This document shows, piece by piece, positions 43,173 to 50,502 of a stretch of 64,000 nt of DNA (the stretch's first letter is position 1; every line of letters starts with the position of its first letter). The translations under genes and the position numbers were made by a program. The notes beneath the pieces are model-generated. The model was not told the origin of the DNA, ran no database searches, and saw only the letters and a list, made by a program, of their open reading frames with translations. This DNA comes from Butyrivibrio sp. (GTDB lineage Bacteria; Bacillota_A; Clostridia; Lachnospirales; Lachnospiraceae): assembly GCA_024690635.1 (NCBI GenBank), contig JAILOW010000125.1, positions 5,181 to 69,180 of the forward strand, read 5' to 3'.

Positions 43173-43718
43173 ATGGGAAAGATTACTGTAGAAACATGTG
43201 AAATAGAAGGACTTAAGGTTATTACCCCTGCTGTTTTCGGAGACGCCAGGGGATATTTCATGGAAACCTACAACAAGAACGATTTTGTAGAAGCGGGAAT
43301 TGACGTGGAGTTCGTTCAGGACAATCAGTCAGCCAGCAAAAGAGGCGTTTTACGTGGCCTCCATTTTCAGAAGGAGTTCCCTCAGGACAAGCTTGTTCGC
43401 TGCATAAACGGTGAGGTTTTTGATGTTGCCGTTGATATGAGACAGGGATCAAAGACCTATGGCAAGTGGTTTGGCGTAGTGCTTTCTGCTGAGAACAAGA
43501 AACAGTTCTTTATTCCCAAGGGCTTTGCTCACGGATTTTTGGTGCTTTCCGATTATGCGGAGTTCGCTTACAAGTGTTCAGATTTCTATCATCCCAATGA
43601 TGAGGGAGGAATCATCTGGAACGATCCTGCCATCGGAATCGACTGGCCTCTTCAGGAAGGCGTAGAACTGAACTTTTCTGAAAAGGATACAAAATGGGGA
43701 GGAATTAACGAGCTTTGA
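43173..43718 (+). CDS. rfbC: dTDP-4-dehydrorhamnose 3,5-epimerase
   Basis: A 181-residue cupin-fold epimerase. ATG 43173 (GGAG upstream) is preferred to ATG 43128. GDARGYFMETYNKNDF, FVQDNQSASKRGVLRGLHFQ, KLVRCINGEVFDVAVDMR and FFIPKGFAHGFLVLSDYAEF are family signatures with the catalytic His and Tyr regions. It turns dTDP-4-keto-6-deoxyglucose into dTDP-4-keto-rhamnose. The reductase RmlD needed for dTDP-L-rhamnose is absent from the window. Confidence 0.96.
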   Translation: MGKITVETCEIEGLKVITPAVFGDARGYFMETYNKNDFVEAGIDVEFVQDNQSASKRGVLRGLHFQKEFPQDKLVRCINGEVFDVAVDMRQGSKTYGKWFGVVLSAENKKQFFIPKGFAHGFLVLSDYAEFAYKCSDFYHPNDEGGIIWNDPAIGIDWPLQEGVELNFSEKDTKWGGINEL

Positions 43719-44716
43719 TGGGTGGTTTAAAAAAGATTCCCAAGAAAGCGGGGCTCAGCGTTTTCTATGTAGTTGCGCTGGCGCTTGCTCTTCTTTTGAT
43801 TTTTCATAATAACCCACTTGCGGATCCTCACACGGAGATGTTAAAGAAGATATGCGGCTGTGTCCTTATCGGCATTAGCTGCATACTGGTTTTTTTGTGG
43901 TATGACAGACTTCTGGTTTTGCCTGTTGAGCTCTTTCAGTCCAGAAAGCTCATAAAAAGGCTTGCTGTCAACGATTTCAAGAAAAGATACGCGGGATCCT
44001 ATATGGGAATAGTGTGGGCACTGGCGCAACCGGTGGTCACTGTTTGCATGTATTATATTGTTTTTGACATGATATTCCAATCCAGAGCGCAGGCCGTTTC
44101 CGGAGGAGTGGAGGTTCCTTATGTTCTCTTCCTTACGGCAGGTCTGGTACCCTGGTTCTTTTTTTCTGAGGCACTGACCAACGGAACCACCAGCCTTCTT
44201 GAGTACAACTATCTGGTTAAAAAGGTTCTCTTCAAGATCAGTATCCTTCCTATCATCAAGATCATAGCAGCCATGTTCATTCATATATTCTTTATCGGCG
44301 TGCTTATGATCATTGCCTGTGTTTACGGGCGTTATCCCAATGTATATTGGATACAGCTTTTTTACTATGTGTTCTGTGAGTTCATCCTGGTGCTGTCCAT
44401 CAGCTATGCTACCTGCGCTATCGTTGTGTTTTTCAGGGATCTTTTGCAGATCATTTCCATCGGACTTCAGCTGTTCCAGTGGGCTACACCTATCCTCTGG
44501 AATATTGACATAGTTCCCGACAAATACAAGTGGATCATCAAGCTCAACCCCATGTCCTACATAGTTGAGGGCTTTAGAAACTCGATTTACGGAGATACCT
44601 GGTTCTTTGAGCATTTCTATTCCTCCACCTACTTCTGGATCTTTGTGGTGGCGGCGTTCTGTTTGGGGACACTTATATTTAAGCGTAGTAAACCTCATTT
44701 TGCAGACATACTGTAA
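43718..44716 (+). CDS. ABC transporter permease for polysaccharide export (Wzm-like)
   Basis: A 332-residue ABC-2 type permease. ATG 43718 overlaps the rfbC stop (TGATG). The core with about six helices (residues 80-332) carries AVNDFKKRYAGSYMGIVWAL, the amphipathic start of O-antigen/teichoic acid exporters, and LNPMSYIVEGFRNSIYG near the end. Residues 1-75 add two helices before the usual start, an extension not found in standard Wzm/TagG. With the ATPase encoded next it exports a finished polymer. Confidence 0.9.
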   Translation: MGGLKKIPKKAGLSVFYVVALALALLLIFHNNPLADPHTEMLKKICGCVLIGISCILVFLWYDRLLVLPVELFQSRKLIKRLAVNDFKKRYAGSYMGIVWALAQPVVTVCMYYIVFDMIFQSRAQAVSGGVEVPYVLFLTAGLVPWFFFSEALTNGTTSLLEYNYLVKKVLFKISILPIIKIIAAMFIHIFFIGVLMIIACVYGRYPNVYWIQLFYYVFCEFILVLSISYATCAIVVFFRDLLQIISIGLQLFQWATPILWNIDIVPDKYKWIIKLNPMSYIVEGFRNSIYGDTWFFEHFYSSTYFWIFVVAAFCLGTLIFKRSKPHFADIL

Positions 44717-44725
44717 GGTATAAAT

Positions 44726-46012
44726 ATGGAAAAAGACATTGCCATTGAGGTAAAAGACCTCACGAAAATCTATAAATTGTATGATAAGCCGATGGATCGT
44801 CTCAAGGACTCTTTGGGGCTTGCGCGCAAGAAAAAGTACAAGGAGCACCTTGCCCTTAACCATGTTAACCTCACGGTAAAAAAAGGCGAGACAGTAGGTA
44901 TCATCGGAACAAACGGATCCGGCAAATCAACGATCCTGAAGATCATAACAGGTGTCCTTTCTCCTTCAAGCGGAGAAGTATCCGTGGACGGCCATATTTC
45001 AGCGCTTCTTGAGCTGGGCGCGGGCTTTAACATGGAGTACAACGGCATCGACAACATATACTTAAACGGCATGATGATAGGCTTTTCCGAGGAGGAGATC
45101 ACCAAAAGGCTCGACGCCATCCTTGAGTTTGCCGATATCGGAGATTATGTTTATCAGCCTGTAAAGACCTATTCCAGCGGTATGTTTGTGCGACTTGCTT
45201 TTGCGGTGGCAATAAATATCGACCCGGAGATCCTCATAGTGGACGAAGCGCTTTCCGTGGGAGACGTATTTTTCCAGGCCAAGTGCTACCACAAATTTGA
45301 GGAATTTAAAAAGCAGGGAAAGACGATCCTTTTCGTTTCCCATGATCTTTCCAGCATCAGTAAATACTGTGACAGAGCAGTGCTTCTGAATCAGGGAGTC
45401 ATGCTGGGAGAGGGAACCCCCAAAAAGATGATCGACATCTACAAGCAGGTTCTGGTGGGACAATACCCCCTTCCAAAGAGCGACACGGAAAACCTTCTTG
45501 ATGATGAGGAGATCAGAGCTGCAGCAGCCAAAAAGGTTGACGGCATCAAAAACGAAAATCCCGACACTCTTGAGTACGGCGACGGAGCTGCTGTTATAGA
45601 CAGCTTTTATGTTACTGATTCCAAGGGGATCAGGAGCAACTCCATCATAAAGGGAACGGAATTTACCGTTCACATGAGGGTAAAGTTCAACAGGGATATT
45701 ACAGCACCTATTTTTGCCTTTACCTTCAAAAACATTATGGGAATCGAGATCACAGGCACCAATTCCATGGTGGAAAAAGCCTTCCTTGAGCCTGTTAAGG
45801 CAGGGGATGCAAAAGACATCTCTTTTACCCAGAAAATGACTCTTCAGGGCGGGGAATACCTTATAAGCTTTGGTGTTACAGGCTTTGAACAAAATGACTT
45901 TACCGTGTATCACAGACTGTATGATGCACTTAACATTACGGTTGTATCTGACAAGAACACCGTGGGCTACTACGACATGGAATCAAAATGCGAAGTGACA
46001 GACTGTAAATGA
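44726..46012 (+). CDS. ABC transporter ATPase for polysaccharide export, with C-terminal domain (Wzt-like)
   Basis: A 428-residue ATPase of the TagH/Wzt group. GTNGSGKST is Walker A (Lys67), YSSGM the signature loop, EILIVDEAL Walker B, and VSHDLSS the switch histidine. Residues about 270-428 form an extra beta-rich C-terminal domain like that of Wzt from E. coli O9a, which recognises the modified end of the polymer before export. This fits the methyltransferase/kinase-like gene that follows. Confidence 0.92.
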   Translation: MEKDIAIEVKDLTKIYKLYDKPMDRLKDSLGLARKKKYKEHLALNHVNLTVKKGETVGIIGTNGSGKSTILKIITGVLSPSSGEVSVDGHISALLELGAGFNMEYNGIDNIYLNGMMIGFSEEEITKRLDAILEFADIGDYVYQPVKTYSSGMFVRLAFAVAINIDPEILIVDEALSVGDVFFQAKCYHKFEEFKKQGKTILFVSHDLSSISKYCDRAVLLNQGVMLGEGTPKKMIDIYKQVLVGQYPLPKSDTENLLDDEEIRAAAAKKVDGIKNENPDTLEYGDGAAVIDSFYVTDSKGIRSNSIIKGTEFTVHMRVKFNRDITAPIFAFTFKNIMGIEITGTNSMVEKAFLEPVKAGDAKDISFTQKMTLQGGEYLISFGVTGFEQNDFTVYHRLYDALNITVVSDKNTVGYYDMESKCEVTDCK

Positions 46013-46052
46013 CAGTCTGGTTTAGCCCAGAGCACTTGCGAGGCATGAGCAA

Positions 46053-48215
46053 ATGGAAGATATAAAGATCGGGGGAGTAACCCTTAATTTCAAACACTAT
46101 TCGGGAGTCGATCTTTACAGCGACGGAGCTGTGGAGAACGAGCTTCTTGATATTGTAAAAAAACATAAAAAAGAGGAATACCAGAAGATCATAGAGGAGA
46201 AGGCAAGCTGGCCCATTCTCTATCATCTTTCTGATCAGAGGGCCAATATTGTTGAGTGGATACCCATGAGCCCCAATGCCAAGGTTCTGGAAGTGGGCTC
46301 CGGTTGCGGTGCCATCACAGGCATGCTTGCAAGTAAGGCAAAAGAGGTGGTAGCCTGCGATCTTTCAAGACGCCGCTCTGAGATAAATGCCACAAGGAAT
46401 CAGGAGTACAACAACGTTACCATCCATGTGGGCAATTTTAGGGATATCGAGCCTGATCTTAGCAGAGACTTTGATTATATCTTTCTGATCGGAGTTTTCG
46501 AGTACGGACAGGGATATATCGGAACCGAGAACCCTTATGAAAAATTCCTTCGCATGATGCAGCGCCATCTTAAAAGAGGCGGAAGGATCGTTATCGCCAT
46601 TGAGAACCGTCTGGGACTCAAGTACCTGGCGGGCTGCGCAGAGGATCACCTTGGAACCTACTTTTCCGGTGTGGAAGGCTATACTTCGGACAGCGTTGCC
46701 AAGACCTTTACCAGAAACGGCCTTATCAATATATTCAAAAAATGCGGGATGAACGAGTACCATTTCTATTATCCTTATCCCGATTACAAGCTTATGACTT
46801 TGCTCCATTCCGATTCCTATCTTCCCAAGTTTGGAGAGCTTCAGGACAATGTCAGGAATTTCGACAGAGACAGACTTGTTTTGTTTAATGAAAAACACGC
46901 CTACGAGGATCTGGTAAAAGACGGAATGTATCCGGAATTTGCCAACTCTTTTGAGGTTATCCTTGGACCGGGCTTTGATACTATCTACAGCAAATACAGT
47001 AACGACAGGGTTGATGAATTCAAGATCAGGACTGATATCGCCATTGACAGGGCGGGACGCAAGGTTATCAAAAAGTTCCCCCTTACCGAGGCTGCAAAAG
47101 AGCATGTACTTGGCATCAGAGATGCGTATATCGGTCTTACCCAGAAGTTCAAGGGCGGGAATCTTGAGATAAACGACTGCCAGATCAGCGACGAAGAGGG
47201 CTGTGCCATTTTCTCTTTTGTAAACGGTGTGCCTCTGGCATCTCTCCTTGACGAATGCATAGACAAGGATGATATGGCGGGCTTTAATGCTCTTTTGTCG
47301 GAGTATATCAGGAGGATCGGCTTTAATCCCGATTACCCCGTATCCGACTATGATCTTATCTTTTCGAATATTATGGTCAACGGTCCTATTTGGACTATAA
47401 TAGACTATGAATGGACCTACGGTAAGTGCATTCCTGTAAAAGAGCAGGTTTTCAGAGCTCTTTACTGTTACAGACTTGAGGACAGGAAAAGAGAGCACTT
47501 CGATCCTAAACCTGTATATAAAAAGCTTGGACTTACTGAAAAAGAGATGCAGGATCTTCTTGAAGAAGAGTATGCATTCCAAAAGTATGTTACCGGCAAC
47601 AGAAAGTCCATGGTTGAGATCTGGAAATCCATCGGCAAGAGGGTTATAGTGCCCAAGGAGATGGAGGGCTCTGCTCAGGCTACAAGGCCCGATGACTGCA
47701 TTCAGATCTACATGGATGAAGGTGAGGGCTACTCAGAGGATGATTCCATCTTCCCTGAGGAGCAGTACGATGACAAAAATACCGTGAACCTTGATATCAA
47801 GGTATCTTCCGCATGCAAAGTGGTGAGAGTGGATCCTGCTTTTGCACCCTGTATCGTGACCATAATTGATGCTGCATGGAACGGCAGATCAATGTCCGAC
47901 AACGGAATGGGTGTGGACATTCATCCCGTAAACGGAGAGTGGATATCCGATGATACCATGGTATTTGACAATGACGATCCTAATATTGAGTTTGACCTTA
48001 GCAGCAACAAGCTGAGCGTTCAGGAGAGAAACCATCTTGAACTGTCTCTTTTGACAACTCTAATCCCTGAAAATTCCGCCAAAGCCATTACGGAGTCGGT
48101 ACATACCGATGAGCCCGAGGGCAGAAAAACGGGAGAAAGTATCTTTAACAGGATCGGTGAAAAAATCAGAAAAAAACGTGAAGAACGTTTATATAAAGAC
48201 GAGGAGTGGGACTAA
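46053..48215 (+). CDS. Methyltransferase plus kinase-like protein, WbdD-like chain-terminator candidate
   Basis: A 720-residue protein. Residues about 50-240 are a class I SAM-dependent methyltransferase: VLEVGSGCGAIT is motif I and DFDYIFLIGVFEYG the motif IV region. Residues about 320-500 look like a protein-kinase/aminoglycoside-kinase fold: VIKKFP (strand 3 lysine), IFSFVNGVPLASLLDE (hinge), SDYDLIFSNIM (catalytic loop Asp/Asn, near residue 432) and IIDYEWTYG (metal Asp). The remaining part has a beta-rich segment and a basic coiled tail. The same order of domains, next to Wzm/Wzt with a C-terminal domain, is known for WbdD, which caps O9a polymannose with methyl-phosphate. The assignment is inference. 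Confidence 0.75.
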   Translation: MEDIKIGGVTLNFKHYSGVDLYSDGAVENELLDIVKKHKKEEYQKIIEEKASWPILYHLSDQRANIVEWIPMSPNAKVLEVGSGCGAITGMLASKAKEVVACDLSRRRSEINATRNQEYNNVTIHVGNFRDIEPDLSRDFDYIFLIGVFEYGQGYIGTENPYEKFLRMMQRHLKRGGRIVIAIENRLGLKYLAGCAEDHLGTYFSGVEGYTSDSVAKTFTRNGLINIFKKCGMNEYHFYYPYPDYKLMTLLHSDSYLPKFGELQDNVRNFDRDRLVLFNEKHAYEDLVKDGMYPEFANSFEVILGPGFDTIYSKYSNDRVDEFKIRTDIAIDRAGRKVIKKFPLTEAAKEHVLGIRDAYIGLTQKFKGGNLEINDCQISDEEGCAIFSFVNGVPLASLLDECIDKDDMAGFNALLSEYIRRIGFNPDYPVSDYDLIFSNIMVNGPIWTIIDYEWTYGKCIPVKEQVFRALYCYRLEDRKREHFDPKPVYKKLGLTEKEMQDLLEEEYAFQKYVTGNRKSMVEIWKSIGKRVIVPKEMEGSAQATRPDDCIQIYMDEGEGYSEDDSIFPEEQYDDKNTVNLDIKVSSACKVVRVDPAFAPCIVTIIDAAWNGRSMSDNGMGVDIHPVNGEWISDDTMVFDNDDPNIEFDLSSNKLSVQERNHLELSLLTTLIPENSAKAITESVHTDEPEGRKTGESIFNRIGEKIRKKREERLYKDEEWD

Positions 48216-48221
48216 GGGGAA

Positions 48222-50342
48222 ATGCTGAAGAACCTTGCAAAAACAGCGCTTGTAAAAAAGAGAATATGTAAGTACAACAAAGCGGTGAGTTCGAAGTCTT
48301 CGGCTTATGACAAGTGGCAGCACGCCATGGAAAAAGAGCCGGTGAAGGCTGCAGAGGCTCCTGTTTCCTATGAGATCGGTGAAAACGGTGAGCAGATCCC
48401 ACACAAGCTTCCTGACCCTACAGTGAAGGTGGTTCCTTTTGCCAAGGTATGGGAAGTATCCGATAACAAAAGTGATGACAATGTGGTTTATCTTTTTGTA
48501 AGCCCCAAAGGAAAGCTTACAAGGAGAGCTACAGAAGTTGTAAAACAGTACTTTATTGCCCATCCCGAGCACAATGTGGTGTACGGTGATGAGGATGAGA
48601 TATCTTCTAACGGAAAATACATTCATCCGTATTTCAAGCCGGACTGGTCTCCGGATTCATATCTCAATGCTTTTTATATTGGCAGCTTTTTTGCATGCAG
48701 AGCAAAGACAATGCATGCATCTGCGCCTGAATACGACAATGCGGTGAGGATGCTTGGCGGAACCGCAGGTAAAAAGAACTCTCCCGAGCAGATGGGACTT
48801 GAAGCATCCCTTCTTTCGGCGGATGTTCTCTTTTGCATGCTTGCTATCCATGAGCACGCTTTTGCAAAGAGAATGGGACTTGAATTTCCCATCGGACATA
48901 TCAAAGAGGTGCTCTTCCACAGAAATTCCGAGCAGGATGTCTTTTACGGAAGGAGCTTCCATAATTCCAGACATATGCTGTTAAAGCCCGCAACTGTCAG
49001 CATCATCATTCCTTCCAAGGATCATCCCGAGATTTTCCAGCAGTGCATCAATTCTATTGTTGAGACCACCGCCGGGGATAACATCAACTACGAGGTTGTT
49101 GTCATCGACAACGGAAGCAGTGCGGCTAACAGGGTTAAGTACGGAGTTTACGCCGGAAGAGTAGAAAGAAAGAACGGACTTACCAAGGTCAATTACATTT
49201 ACAAATCCCAGGAATTCAATTTCTCAGCCATGTGCAATCAGGGTGTGAGAAATTCCACCGGTGAATATCTGTTGTTCTTAAATGATGACATTGAGTGTGC
49301 CAAGGAAGGATGGCTTCGCGAGATGCTGTCTCAGGCTCAGCTTGGACATGTGGGAGCAGTGGGCGCAAAGCTTATCTATCCCGAGACAGATCTTATACAG
49401 CATGCAGGTATCGCCAACGTAAGGCGTGGCCCTGTGCACAAGCTTCAGAAGATGCATGACAACAAGAACCACTACTTTGGTTACAACCGCGGTATCCACA
49501 ATATGATCGGTGTTACCGCAGCATGCCTTCTTATCAGCAGAAAGAAATTCAGCGATGTGGGAGGTTTCCCCGAGAATCTGAAGGTAGCCTTCAATGATGT
49601 GGATTTTTGTTACAGCGTCCATGAAAGAGGTTACTACAACGTGTGTTGCAATCACACATTCCTTTATCATCACGAGTCTCTTACACGAGGCCTTGATAAT
49701 CTTGATGCAAAAAAGATGGAGCGCCTTGCAAGTGAAGGCGATCTCCTTATGACAAGGCATTCACACCTTTATAACGTGGATCCCTTCTACAGCCCTCATC
49801 TTACAGAGGATGAGACTATTTCGGCCATCATACCAAGGGAAGACTACACACCTGTGGAGGATCTGCCCTATGCCCCTGTTACCATACATGAAAAGGGCAT
49901 CAGAGGTGTCAGAGAGGATCAGTGCCTGAGGATCGGATGCGAATACAACGGAACCATGGACAACTGGCTCTACGGTGTGGAAGCTGTTGAAAATCTCGAG
50001 GGCTACTACCTTAAGGGTTACAGCTTTGTCATAGGTTCGGATAATGCTCTTTATGATAAAAAGCTCCTTCTTCGCCTTGTTGAAAGATACGAAAACGGAG
50101 CAGGCCCTGTAGGGCCCAAGGTTTACAGCTTTGATCCCTACGTGTGGTACAGACCTGACATCAGAGTAAGACTTCAGGATCAGGTAAATGTGGACCTTAC
50201 CGGCTACAAACTCAGGATCGAAAAAGGTGTCCTCCCTCCCGGCTACTACCAGATCGGAATGCTCGCCGTGGACAAAACCAGCCGCCTCAAACTCATCAAC
50301 TGGGTTCCAAACGTGCTAAAAATAACAGACGGAAAGTCGTGA
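48222..50342 (+). CDS. Large multidomain GT2 glycosyltransferase (rhamnan-type)
   Basis: A 706-residue protein with GGGG before the ATG. Residues about 85-260 look like the second half of a GT-A domain (VVYGDEDEI, HPYFKPDWSPDSYLNAF) without a full nucleotide-binding start; residues about 265-520 form a complete GT2 domain (VSIIIPSKDHPEIFQQC, FLNDDIECAKEGWL, GFPENLKVAFNDVDFCYSV, HHESLTRG). The C-terminal 170 residues are beta-rich and resemble a carbohydrate-binding fold, but I cannot name it. The GT2 type is common among rhamnosyltransferases, fitting the rml genes upstream. Confidence 0.88.
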   Translation: MLKNLAKTALVKKRICKYNKAVSSKSSAYDKWQHAMEKEPVKAAEAPVSYEIGENGEQIPHKLPDPTVKVVPFAKVWEVSDNKSDDNVVYLFVSPKGKLTRRATEVVKQYFIAHPEHNVVYGDEDEISSNGKYIHPYFKPDWSPDSYLNAFYIGSFFACRAKTMHASAPEYDNAVRMLGGTAGKKNSPEQMGLEASLLSADVLFCMLAIHEHAFAKRMGLEFPIGHIKEVLFHRNSEQDVFYGRSFHNSRHMLLKPATVSIIIPSKDHPEIFQQCINSIVETTAGDNINYEVVVIDNGSSAANRVKYGVYAGRVERKNGLTKVNYIYKSQEFNFSAMCNQGVRNSTGEYLLFLNDDIECAKEGWLREMLSQAQLGHVGAVGAKLIYPETDLIQHAGIANVRRGPVHKLQKMHDNKNHYFGYNRGIHNMIGVTAACLLISRKKFSDVGGFPENLKVAFNDVDFCYSVHERGYYNVCCNHTFLYHHESLTRGLDNLDAKKMERLASEGDLLMTRHSHLYNVDPFYSPHLTEDETISAIIPREDYTPVEDLPYAPVTIHEKGIRGVREDQCLRIGCEYNGTMDNWLYGVEAVENLEGYYLKGYSFVIGSDNALYDKKLLLRLVERYENGAGPVGPKVYSFDPYVWYRPDIRVRLQDQVNVDLTGYKLRIEKGVLPPGYYQIGMLAVDKTSRLKLINWVPNVLKITDGKS

Positions 50343-50373
50343 TATATCGTGCTCGCACGATATATATCACGAC
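50336..50373. other. Hairpin overlapping the stop codon of the 48.2-kb GT2 gene
   Basis: GTCGTGATATATCGTGC (50336-50352) pairs with 50355-50373, with a 2-base bulge on the right side, giving a stem of about 17 pairs. The stop codon TGA (50340-50342) lies inside the left arm. No T-run follows directly. Confidence 0.7.
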
Positions 50374-50444
50374 CTTGCGGATAAAACAGACATGAGGAAA
50401 AAAGAAGCGCGAAGAATGAGCGATTCGCTTTCCGAATGGCTGTA

Positions 50445-50485
50445 GGATTGCGAGAGCGCGAAGCGCGTAGCAATCCGTTATTTTT
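50445..50485 (+). terminator. Terminator-like hairpin between two GT2 genes
   Basis: GGATTGC at 50445-50451 pairs with GCAATCC at 50470-50476, with a GCGC-GAA-GCGC inner stem, and TTATTTTT follows at 50478-50485. It is a good intrinsic terminator by form, but the next gene starts at 50503 with no promoter visible between, so partial read-through (attenuation) is likely. A further small stem (GCGAA...TTCGC) lies at 50409-50428. Confidence 0.6.
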
Positions 50486-50502
50486 AAAATAAAGGTGAAA
50501 AT

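Noticed and set aside
43841..44863. 340-codon open frame on the minus strand
   Set aside because: Antisense to the Wzm-like permease and the start of the Wzt-like gene, both with clear family motifs; the antisense product has no recognisable domain.
46365..47582. 405-codon open frame on the minus strand
   Set aside because: It lies wholly inside the well-supported methyltransferase/kinase-like gene on the plus strand and its translation matches no family I know; it is a codon-use shadow.
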